Part shown: in pieces, positions 1 to 8,159 of the stretch
How positions within the stretch are numbered: position 1 is the first letter of the stretch
Layout: each line of letters starts with the position of its first letter
NCBI RefSeq assembly: GCF_030817195.1
Contig: NZ_JAUSYZ010000001.1
Coordinates: 1,178,001 to 1,242,000, forward strand
Source of the DNA: Arthrobacter globiformis
GTDB taxonomy: Bacteria > Actinomycetota > Actinomycetes > Actinomycetales > Micrococcaceae
Direction: 5' to 3'
Length of the DNA stretch: 64,000 nucleotides
Program-made: the position numbers and the translations under genes
The notes under the pieces: model-generated
Database searches by the model: none
What the model was told of the DNA's origin: nothing
Seen by the model: only the letters and a program-made list of their open reading frames with translations

Positions 1-1
1 C

Positions 2-79
2 GAGCAGTCCTTCAACCTCTCGCTCACCTACCGGGCCGGCGTCGACCTTTACGCATGCCTGATGTGGCTCCGCCAATAA
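2..79 (+). CDS. C-terminal end of an unidentified protein (cut by window edge)
   Basis: An open frame enters from the left edge and stops at TAA 77-79, giving about 25 residues that end in LYACLMWLRQ. I do not recognise the family from so short a piece. Its position beside an accessory island makes a mobile-element or defence gene possible, but nothing in the sequence shows it. Confidence 0.35.
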   Translation, partial: EQSFNLSLTYRAGVDLYACLMWLRQ

Positions 80-485
80 AGAGACACGCCCTAGCTCGAA
101 TGGGCAAATCTCGTCAATGTTTCCCACAGAGCCTAATCCCCCTCAGACGAGATAAAGGACTGATATGGGGGCCGTGCTGTCGCGGCTTGCCAACGCCCGT
201 CCTCAGACGCTTGGTAAGGACCTCGCAGCCCAACGCGTTAACCCGCGTCCGCACGGATCGTCCCTGTTGTGCACCGGCCGGGTCAGGCCCGTGCAGTCCG
301 CTGCTGATCAAACCGAAGACGGCCCAGGCCGCCATCCAGCGCGCTGTCCATTGAGTTCAAAACGTAAGACGTTGCCGAGGAGTGTGTGCGATTGGGGATG
401 CATACGGTGACAGAAGGCAAGGTCCTCGGGGGGCAAGTTTCAGGATGTGAAGATGAAGCACACGCCGTGCACCCCGATCAGCTTG
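80..485. other. Stretch without a supported gene
   Basis: About 400 bases at the left edge. Short open frames exist on both strands, but none has a convincing start, a ribosome binding site or a recognisable motif. It probably contains the junction where the 3' end of the following ATPase gene was lost. Confidence 0.4.
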
Positions 486-2714
486 TCACTCCCAGCCATC
501 GTTGTGAGACCACATGCACCGGGGAGAGAATGCCTTGGCTCCGCACACATAGTCAACATGAGAACTTCGAAAGCCGGAAACCACCGCAAGCCGCGACCCA
601 AGGGCTGGCGGAAAACCGCAAGCTGCGCACTTCGCGCCCGAATGTGGGCCCAATTCAAACCTTCCCGCTGCACCGGGACCGGTCGTCCTCTTAGACGACG
701 AAGAACCGTAGATACAGGGAGGCCGGCAGATGGACGCTGACCGTGCCATGACCTGACCAAGATGCAGCAAGAGGCCAGCGGTTCGGAACTGTCTGGCCAG
801 CCCTCGATCCTGAAGGAAGGCCCGACCTCGGGTTCTTTGAGGGCCCACGTACCACTCCAGCTCCGGATGCAGAAAGACTAGTCGATCTTCCAGAGACTTG
901 GGCGGCAGGAAATCAAGGTCGCCGTCGACAGCGTCGTCGTCGTCTGTGCCGGTGCTCTTCGGGGAAAAGAAAACAGCACGAATGCCGTGACGTCGTGGGC
1001 CCTCGTTGCCTTTCGGCCGGTGATCGCATGACACTACCGCCCCGTCTGCCGAGAGGAGCAGGTTCCGTCCGGATAGCGGGTCGCCGGAAGCGAACAGATC
1101 TGGAAGGTCATCGTAGAACAGGCGCCATTTGGTCATTGTGGTTGCATTGGAGCCGAGGTCTGCTGCCAAACGTTCAACCCACTCGGCCAAAACTTCCGGC
1201 GCAGGTTCGAGACTAGAACCTAGATGCTTTCCGGTTTCAGCGAGCCGCCCCAACCTTGTCTCGCTGACACGTGACGGATCGACGAGGTGGGCAGCGGTTA
1301 CTCCGGCAACTGATTCAGCTGTGATGACATTGCCTGAATCAGTTGGCCACCGATGAACGCTCGACAGCGCGGCCCAACCCGAGCCAACGCAGGGAACGCG
1401 AATAACGTCTGCTAACGGCCTGTCGTTCAGACGTTTAGAGGCCTCATCAACAAAGCTGAGTGAGTTGACCGCCCAAGTGGTCAGATCGACGACAGAGTTT
1501 GCGTCCAGATCCGCGGCTATCAGTTGTTCGGCGGAGCGGATGCAGAGCTCTGCAGCGAACTCGAGGAGGAGTTTATTTACAGGTTGCTCCGGGTCCAGGC
1601 CGAGCCGGGCAAAGTCAGTAACAAAAGGGGCGTTAATGTGGCCTGAAAACGGGGCAGCAGTGTTGTCGCCCATTGGGAGGTATGTGAAAGCATGCGGCGC
1701 GCTCACCTCCCATCCGTCACCCACCGCGACGCTCACCTCAGCACTGGCATCCCACTCAAGCCACCTCGCGTCCAGCGCGCCCTCGTCGACCGACTCCTGC
1801 AGGGCAGCCAAGAGTCGTTCCTGTGGAACCATGAGACTGAACACATGAAAGCGGATGGAATCGTTGAGGATCACTCGCTTGCCGAAGAATTCCGCTGGAA
1901 TTTCGTTTCGGACGAGCACCTCACAATCCGATTGGTTGCTCGACTGGATAGTCATGGAACTGAGGCGGTCAAGGAACAACATGATGGGAGCAGGCGAGTT
2001 GAGAAGCCGGCCGATCCGCTCCTCAACTTCCTGTGCAGCTCTGGGTGATGAGCAGGGCAACCTTAGAACCGTGACGTAGCCCTGCTCGCGCAGTGCCTGG
2101 GCGCGACGAGGGACGGTAGACAACGGGACCGTCAGCATGCTCAGGGAAAGATTTTTTTCTACTTGGTCGGCGCGTATATCGTCGTCATCCAGCATCTCCA
2201 GGAGGTCCGCCCGAGTACCCAAACGAAATGAAAATCCATTGAACATCGGATCTCGGCTATCCCGAGCGCTGTATATCTCGGGTACATCGCAGATCTGGAA
2301 GACGCTTTTAAACCCGACGCCCTTGTTGCCGATCCCTTCCCCGATAGGTTTGTCACTCTCACCGAGTGTCGCCATCCGCTCAAAGTTGCTTTGCGACAAC
2401 GGGCGCCCGCCATTTGCAACATAGAGCACGCCATGCGCACCCTCAGTTTCGTCAAAAATGATGGCGACTTTGCCATCTCGAGTCCCGGGAAGATGCGCGT
2501 CGTAGCCATTCTGAATCAGCTCGTGAAGAAATCTCCCCCGGTACTCTTTGATCGTGTGAGCGACCATCGCCTTGACGGCGCGAGCGAATCCCACCTCATC
2601 GCCCAGTACGCCCGCTATGACCTTTTCAGCACGTGCGCGAATGAATTCTGCCGGTACGAAGTCATCCGGTTCGTGAGAATCTACGGGCGCTACCGGCGAG
2701 TTGGTATCAAGCAT
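486..2714 (-). CDS. Sacsin-type HATPase (Hsp90-fold ATP-binding) protein, probably C-terminally truncated
   Basis: The N-terminus has a GHKL/Hsp90-type ATP-binding fold as in sacsin-like bacterial proteins. The N box is ELIQNGYDA (residues 65-73), the NGG loop is near 101-103, and the glycine-rich lid GEGIGNKGVGFKS lies near 126-138. Such proteins are large, often over 1000 residues, and recur in accessory and defence regions, though their function is mostly unknown. The order of about the first 655 residues looks normal. The last roughly 80 residues, after GQVMARSAS, turn Cys/Ser/Arg-rich and look like translated non-coding DNA. The gene has therefore probably lost its 3' part near position 735 and now reads into foreign sequence. 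It is transcribed leftwards, away from the island's tRNA end. The start is the first ATG of the frame, with no strong ribosome binding site. Confidence 0.7.
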   Translation of the reverse strand: MLDTNSPVAPVDSHEPDDFVPAEFIRARAEKVIAGVLGDEVGFARAVKAMVAHTIKEYRGRFLHELIQNGYDAHLPGTRDGKVAIIFDETEGAHGVLYVANGGRPLSQSNFERMATLGESDKPIGEGIGNKGVGFKSVFQICDVPEIYSARDSRDPMFNGFSFRLGTRADLLEMLDDDDIRADQVEKNLSLSMLTVPLSTVPRRAQALREQGYVTVLRLPCSSPRAAQEVEERIGRLLNSPAPIMLFLDRLSSMTIQSSNQSDCEVLVRNEIPAEFFGKRVILNDSIRFHVFSLMVPQERLLAALQESVDEGALDARWLEWDASAEVSVAVGDGWEVSAPHAFTYLPMGDNTAAPFSGHINAPFVTDFARLGLDPEQPVNKLLLEFAAELCIRSAEQLIAADLDANSVVDLTTWAVNSLSFVDEASKRLNDRPLADVIRVPCVGSGWAALSSVHRWPTDSGNVITAESVAGVTAAHLVDPSRVSETRLGRLAETGKHLGSSLEPAPEVLAEWVERLAADLGSNATTMTKWRLFYDDLPDLFASGDPLSGRNLLLSADGAVVSCDHRPKGNEGPRRHGIRAVFFSPKSTGTDDDDAVDGDLDFLPPKSLEDRLVFLHPELEWYVGPQRTRGRAFLQDRGLARQFRTAGLLLHLGQVMARSASICRPPCIYGSSSSKRTTGPGAAGRFELGPHSGAKCAACGFPPALGSRLAVVSGFRSSHVDYVCGAKAFSPRCMWSHNDGWE

Positions 2715-3165
2715 GCAGCCAACTGTAGCCTTTCATTTGTTGCCTATATCGGAGGGTCTATCTGTCTTTTGTTTGCGGCGTTCCGGGTGCGTCTCCTCGG
2801 CAAATATCCAAGACGGGGCCCGGTTCGGCCAGGACATTCTTGACACGCCGGCCAGCGAGTCCGGAGCCGACGGAAATGACCCACCGAGTGAAACTGGCGA
2901 AGTGGAAGAAGCTGAAGTGCAGCACGCGAAAGTTATGCCGTTCGAACATGAGTGGGCGGCCGGCTCGATGAATGACTCGCGATCGTAGTGGCCCGCGACC
3001 CCCGAGAAGACCCAGATCTGCATCTGGCGGAAGAGCATCACTCGTCTCCGCTCCATCAGCCTCCGCCAGATGCCCTCGAAGGGATCGGGCGTTGTAACGA
3101 CGGATAGAACTCGCCCACAATGTTGCCTGGCATTCTGCTCCTATATCGCCGACTAGGATCGTTGG
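2715..3165. other. Intergenic stretch without a supported gene
   Basis: About 450 bases between the divergent ATPase and DUF6919 genes. Overlapping open frames of 70-160 codons exist on both strands, but they have atypical composition and no recognisable motif. Promoters for both flanking genes must lie here; I could not place them with confidence. Confidence 0.4.
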
Positions 3166-3768
3166 GTGAGTATTGACATGCCGGAGAACACCGAAGAAGG
3201 ACGCTTGCAGGCAGCCCAGGATTTGTGGCACCAAACCAAGACATTCGAAGATGCCTGCGTGATGACAGCCGCATGGCTTGAAGGCATCATCCCGTTTATG
3301 CCCGGACGGTTCGGTGCCATTGAGAGTGAGACCGGACCGATTGCGTCAGATCTCGCCGAAATCAACAGGCTCGGACTGTGGACACAGGAGTCCCAGCCTG
3401 GGGAGGCCTCCGAGAACTGGGCACAGAGAGAATTCATCCACGGCCTGTGCGAGGAGGGCACCGCTCTGCGGCTGGAATTGCTGAGTAACCGCTCAGACCT
3501 TGTCGCTCTCTCCTTCCGCCCCGGCACCACGGGCTTTGGATTGATTCCGGCAACCGCCTCTCCCGGCGCTGTGGCATCTCTCCATCTTGGGCAGAGCATG
3601 GCTTTGTGCGATGAGGATAGTGACTTCATCCAGATACTTCAGGATTACACTACTCGGGAGCTCGCCCTAGTCGCTGTTGGACTCTGGGAAGTCCAGATCT
3701 TCGATCCGGTCTGGGGCCGTGCGGGGCTTCTAATCCCGTCCGTTATTGAGGCCCTCAGCGCGCCGTAG
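3166..3768 (+). CDS. DUF6919 family protein
   Basis: A 200-residue soluble protein with the layout I associate with DUF6919. It has an early WHQTKTFEDAC segment, then AAWLEGIIPFMPG, an 'ET...LA.INRLGLWT.ESQPG' core near residues 60-87, and a C-terminal half rich in short hydrophobic strands. The function of the family is unknown. The start is GTG 3166, about six bases after an AGGATC-like ribosome binding site. The gene is alone on the plus strand between two leftward genes of the island, so it is not in an operon with them. No signal peptide or membrane segment is visible. Confidence 0.7.
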   Translation: MSIDMPENTEEGRLQAAQDLWHQTKTFEDACVMTAAWLEGIIPFMPGRFGAIESETGPIASDLAEINRLGLWTQESQPGEASENWAQREFIHGLCEEGTALRLELLSNRSDLVALSFRPGTTGFGLIPATASPGAVASLHLGQSMALCDEDSDFIQILQDYTTRELALVAVGLWEVQIFDPVWGRAGLLIPSVIEALSAP

Positions 3769-4165
3769 AAGCAAAGCTCCAGCTGTGGCTGGCTCGGCTT
3801 CCAGCTGCCCCGTCGGCCACCACCCGCACCCGTGGAGGTGGAGGGGACCCTCGGAGGTCCGCACACGGGGCTGCATGGACCCGTGCAATTGAAAGGTATT
3901 ACGGTCCCGCTCGTCCGTTGCCTCTACCGGCACCTGCGCTTCGCTCAGCCGGCAAGCAGAAGCTCGTTCGAGATCGTCATCATTTCAGGGACGGCTAACG
4001 ATCAACGACGACACGGACACCTTCCTGTTTTCCCACGTCCGAAGGATGCTCCGGCGGGGCCCGTATCCCCGTTGCCTACGCACAAGTTAGGGTTTTGAGC
4101 CGCGGTGAAGTTCCTTGCCCATCTGGTCTCGGCATCGTAGCCTCATGCAAGTATCGCGAGCATCC
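3769..4165. other. Intergenic stretch without a supported gene
   Basis: About 400 bases between the convergent ends of the DUF6919 and SIR2 genes. It contains GC-rich partial inverted repeats near 3830-3870 (CCCGTG...CACGGG type) that could help termination. I see no coding signal, RNA gene or repeat. Confidence 0.35.
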
Positions 4166-7100
4166 CTAGTCGCTGCTATTGCCAAGGAATCCACGCGTCA
4201 TCGCCGCGTGGACTAACGGCTGCACACCTGTGTCGCCGAGGGCGCCGCGTAACGCATCGATCAGCTCCTTCACCTGATGGACGATGGAGTAGTTGCTGGG
4301 CGAAGAGTTGTGAACGCGTTCCGCGAAGTGTGACACCAGAACCGAGCCATGAGCTGAGAGCGCTTCTTCTGGGAAATGCGGACGGAAGAACCGACTGCCC
4401 AGACCGATGCTGTGGTTGCTGAGCAGCTCGATCGCTTCGGGAATTTCATCGCCGAGGTAAGGGACAGTATCTGCCCAGCAGGTCAGTTCTTCCATATTCG
4501 GGGTCCTTGGCACCCCGTGCAGTCTTGTCGTGAGGTGGTCGCGAAGCCATCGCTTCCACACCTCCGCGCCGTCGATCCCGTCCAAATGGAGGAAACGAAC
4601 AATCGCCTGAGCGAACTCCGCTGCGTGGGCGCCGTCGTCGACCAGCACGCTTTGATCGAGCAGGGCTAGGCGTGATTCTGGAGTGATACCAGCGAAAGAG
4701 ACAATAGAGGCGACTAGTGCGAAGAATTGACTCCGGAGATGGGACCCTAGCACGTCCAGCCGGGCCCACTCCGCTATCGTGCTCTCCAAGAGACCGGCCG
4801 CGAGCAGCTTGTCGTTGTAGCGGGGTTGATGTAAATACGGATTCCAAACCAACGCCGCAGTCGAGTCTTCACGGAATAGCGGAAGCACATGCTCGGTGGT
4901 GAAGGTCGCGTCGGCGGCGAATAAAAAGAACAAGTGGCTCGCCACAGCGGGTCTGGTGGCGTCCAGCGCATGCGGCGGCCCGTCGAGTAGTTGTGTCAGC
5001 GCGTCGCGCTCGTCCTCGTTGAGGCCCGACCAGTCATCACGATCCTTCCGCCAGCGTCGATCAACCTCGGCCATCCAGTACTGGGCGAGGTCTCCTGGCC
5101 AGGAATTGAGGTAGAGCGGAGCAAACGAATTCGGGTCCAGTTCCTCCGCGTGCGTGAATGACTGGCCGTGCTCTCTCCAGAGTCGGAAGGCGATGCGTCG
5201 CATGCCAGCGAGAGCCGGTGTCTCGTCACTTTCGATCTGCTTGCGAACCTGCTCCAGTAGGAATCGGCTGACTGACCGTGCGGATTCGGAATTTGGAACC
5301 TGTGTTGCAACTCGTTCGACGACAGCATCGGCGGCCCCACCCAAGGTCGCCTGTGCCCAGCCCTCGACAGTTGCTCGTCGAAGGTCGTGTGCCAGAGGAC
5401 CAAGCCCACTCCGATCGTCGACGAGTGTCCAGAGTTGTTCGCCGAGTTCTGGACGGGACTCAACCACTCGGCTCACAAGGGAAAGAGCGTCGCGCCAGTC
5501 CGGTTCGTCGAAGTTCCGCGCCGAGTAGTCCCGGGCGAGAAGGTCATCGACGGCGGCGGCGGGGTCCGCTTCAAAGCGCCTGATAAAGTCTTCCGGTTCC
5601 ATCGGCAGTTTCCCACCCCAGGTGCCGCTCGTCATCCAGCTGTCGAAGTCGGGATGTCCACGCGGGGCGAAGTCAGGGTTTGCGGCCTGCGCCGCTTCCA
5701 GTGCTGCGCCAGCCTCTGACCATCCAGGTGCGACCTGGGCCAGCCAAACCAGCAAGTTGTAGGTTGCGTATTTGGTGTGTCTTTCAATGTCGGCGATGTC
5801 TTCGGGGAGGCTTGGCCCGGCCTGCGCGGCCGCGAGAAGGCGCGCGCGGGCTTCTTTCGATGCTTTTTCAGCCGACACTTTGAGGACCCGATAATTTTCG
5901 TGCTTGAGGTCGGTTTCATAAAGAACGGATCGTTCGAGCAGCCACGAGATCTTCTCGTCGCATGACCGTGAGGCGTCAAGTGCGACCAAATGGAGCGCGA
6001 GACGGCGGAAGAGAACTCGATCGAGCGACCACCACTTTTCGGGCAGCTCCGGCCGTGCGACCAAGGCTTTCTCGCCATACGCTCGTAGTCCATCGATGAC
6101 CGCGTCGACGGGATCGCGAAACTGATCCTGCCCGTGTGGTTCGATTGCCGATCGACCGAAGCTCAACGGATCCCACGAGCGAAGACCGTGGTAAGCGTCG
6201 AGAAGGTCGTAAGCTGCGCTCAGCGACTCCTCGAGTACCGCTCCCAGCGCCAGATCTCCATGAGGCGTCGCCTCGACAACCGTCAACACGTGTCTTATGA
6301 GGTTGTCCGCGTCGGCTTTCCACCGCACTTCAGCGTCCGGCAAAGTAGTCAGGTCCTCGGAGTCATCAAGGAACCATCGTCGCTTGAGCACGAGGTAGGG
6401 TCTGAGAGCTGCTCTGACTACCGTCAAATCCTCTGGCTGGTCAGCCGGGAAGTGTGACAGTAGCGTCTCAGTGGCGACCGGTGCAGAGTGTCCGTGTACT
6501 GAGGTCGCGAGCAACGCTTTCCATCGCCGCCCGGCGTCAGCATCTGCCTTGCTCAGATCGGCGGCTGCCCAACCGGCAGCACGGAAGAGGCCGTTGCTGA
6601 ACGCTTGGCCCAACCGCTGCAGCGTCTGCAATGCCGCTCCGTGAAGTTCGGGCGACGCGATGAAGTTCTGACAGAACCAGTTCCCAAGGATATTGGCCGC
6701 GGCGTCTCCGTCCTGACCATTGAAGAGCGCTTTGAACTCCGGCAGTTCCTCCGCCCAGTGGAGCCACGCGACCTGGAGAACCGGTTCAGCAGCTCCGACA
6801 GCATGGACGAACTCGCTTGCACCGCTGGCGGTCTTGAGTTGAGCGACGAGGTAGTCGTAGTCGACCGGGGTGAGAGTTGGTCCTCCGTTGACAACTTCAA
6901 CGATCCGAGCGCGGTGCTCGGTCTGCCGCATCCGGGCGCGGAGATCCCACGCCTCCAGCGCAGCCACAAGCGCAGTGTGGTCGTGGCCCTGGACAGGGTA
7001 GCCGATCGTCTCAACCCCGAGCCTCGACCACTTAACGTCGTCGACGTCGTCGACACTCATGAAGGCGAATCGCGGCGTCCCCGACGGGAGGCCAAGTGCG

Positions 7101-7717
7101 AGGTATCTCATGATTGGGTCATCATGGCTGTAACCGATGAACAGCACCGTAAACCTCTGGAACATCGGTAGCAGGAATCGGGTAGCCCAGGCGTTGGTGA
7201 GGTAGGCCCGCCCGAAGTCTCCATCGGTGAGAACGAGCTCCCGAGGTTCGCGGAGCACTGAACCGTGAAGATGGACAATGCCAGTGAAATCTTCCCCGAG
7301 CGGTAGGGCCGGACCGATCCACATGTCGGAAACCTCGATTCCACCGGCAGCCGCTGCGGACGAGAGGTGGTTATCGAAGTTGGTTGTGACGACCCGCAGC
7401 TGGCCGACTGAAGAAGCGACTCGAACGAGCGCTGTGTGAGTGGTGTTCGGTGCGGAGCCTTCGCGAGCGACGATATTCCGGGTGTGGCGATGCGTTTCGA
7501 AACTCTCCGGCATCGACCCCAGGAAAAAGTCGAGCTCGACGTTCTTCTTGAACGGTACCCGTGCCATTACTGCCAACTGACGCGCCAATTCGCCGAAAAG
7601 CGGAAGACCTGACGGAGCGTCAACCGAAGCCCCCGCGCCAACAAAAAATACTAAGCGCCCATCAGATTGTGCGTCGAGAACGGCCTGCGGCAGGTTCACG
7701 TCGCTGGTTATCCACAT
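4166..7717 (-). CDS. SIR2-DUF4020 protein, probable defence-associated NAD+ hydrolase
   Basis: A 1183-residue protein. Residues 1 to about 280 form a SIR2-like domain: GAGAS at 27-31, TTNFDN at 111-116, HLHG at 149-152 and GYSHDDP at 195-201. The Asn of TTNFD and the first His of HLHG correspond to the catalytic pair known in NAD+-cleaving defence sirtuins such as DSR2 and ThsA. The rest is a long, largely alpha-helical region that I match to DUF4020, a known partner of SIR2 in large bacterial proteins and the likely sensor. No signal peptide or membrane segment is visible, so a cytoplasmic role is expected. The start at ATG 7717 is preferred over the longer frame to 7900, because a GGGGGG stretch lies about six bases upstream and the SIR2 fold begins at once. 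Abortive-infection NADase activity is inferred, not shown. Confidence 0.82.
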   Translation of the reverse strand: MWITSDVNLPQAVLDAQSDGRLVFFVGAGASVDAPSGLPLFGELARQLAVMARVPFKKNVELDFFLGSMPESFETHRHTRNIVAREGSAPNTTHTALVRVASSVGQLRVVTTNFDNHLSSAAAAGGIEVSDMWIGPALPLGEDFTGIVHLHGSVLREPRELVLTDGDFGRAYLTNAWATRFLLPMFQRFTVLFIGYSHDDPIMRYLALGLPSGTPRFAFMSVDDVDDVKWSRLGVETIGYPVQGHDHTALVAALEAWDLRARMRQTEHRARIVEVVNGGPTLTPVDYDYLVAQLKTASGASEFVHAVGAAEPVLQVAWLHWAEELPEFKALFNGQDGDAAANILGNWFCQNFIASPELHGAALQTLQRLGQAFSNGLFRAAGWAAADLSKADADAGRRWKALLATSVHGHSAPVATETLLSHFPADQPEDLTVVRAALRPYLVLKRRWFLDDSEDLTTLPDAEVRWKADADNLIRHVLTVVEATPHGDLALGAVLEESLSAAYDLLDAYHGLRSWDPLSFGRSAIEPHGQDQFRDPVDAVIDGLRAYGEKALVARPELPEKWWSLDRVLFRRLALHLVALDASRSCDEKISWLLERSVLYETDLKHENYRVLKVSAEKASKEARARLLAAAQAGPSLPEDIADIERHTKYATYNLLVWLAQVAPGWSEAGAALEAAQAANPDFAPRGHPDFDSWMTSGTWGGKLPMEPEDFIRRFEADPAAAVDDLLARDYSARNFDEPDWRDALSLVSRVVESRPELGEQLWTLVDDRSGLGPLAHDLRRATVEGWAQATLGGAADAVVERVATQVPNSESARSVSRFLLEQVRKQIESDETPALAGMRRIAFRLWREHGQSFTHAEELDPNSFAPLYLNSWPGDLAQYWMAEVDRRWRKDRDDWSGLNEDERDALTQLLDGPPHALDATRPAVASHLFFLFAADATFTTEHVLPLFREDSTAALVWNPYLHQPRYNDKLLAAGLLESTIAEWARLDVLGSHLRSQFFALVASIVSFAGITPESRLALLDQSVLVDDGAHAAEFAQAIVRFLHLDGIDGAEVWKRWLRDHLTTRLHGVPRTPNMEELTCWADTVPYLGDEIPEAIELLSNHSIGLGSRFFRPHFPEEALSAHGSVLVSHFAERVHNSSPSNYSIVHQVKELIDALRGALGDTGVQPLVHAAMTRGFLGNSSD

Positions 7718-8159
7718 CTGATGCCCCCCACTAGCGCTGATTGCAAGCTCGTGCTGCAAACCGTCCGTTCGCTTCGACGATCGGACACGTGACCACAACA
7801 TGATCGTATCGACGGAGAACGACAGCTGCGAACATCGGCACGGCTGGCACATGAGTTGGCAGCGGCCATTTCGCGACCGGCATGATTCGACTCGACCCAA
7901 CGCAGGAAACTGACAGTTGAGTAGAGGTAATGACTAGCTACTGCCGGCTGCCATCCCAACTCAAGCCTGGGCATGACGACAAGTGGAATGACGTCTACCG
8001 CCGTGTATCTGAGAGCTTCAGGCGGGCGCCATTTCCGGCACCGTGTTCAACAGGACGGAGCCGGCTCCAGCACTGAAGTTAGCCGGTCCTGCAAATCAGG
8101 TCTCCGGATGGAAGCTAAACTTCGCCATAACTCTTTGACCGTATCCTTGGGGGACTTTG
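7718..8159. other. Divergent intergenic region between the SIR2 gene and the Ig-like repeat gene
   Basis: About 440 bases that must hold the promoters of two divergent genes. The GC content is lower and more uneven than in the core genes. I found no RNA gene, no clear operator and no coding signal. A GGGGGA ribosome binding site for the rightward gene lies at about 8149-8154. Confidence 0.4.

Noticed and set aside
1..485. End of an insertion sequence at the left edge
   Set aside because: The 25-residue C-terminus matches no transposase family I know, and no terminal inverted repeat or target duplication is visible.
2758..3234. A 158-codon minus-strand frame between the ATPase and DUF6919 genes
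   Set aside because: It overlaps the start of the DUF6919 gene, lacks a ribosome binding site and shows no family motif.
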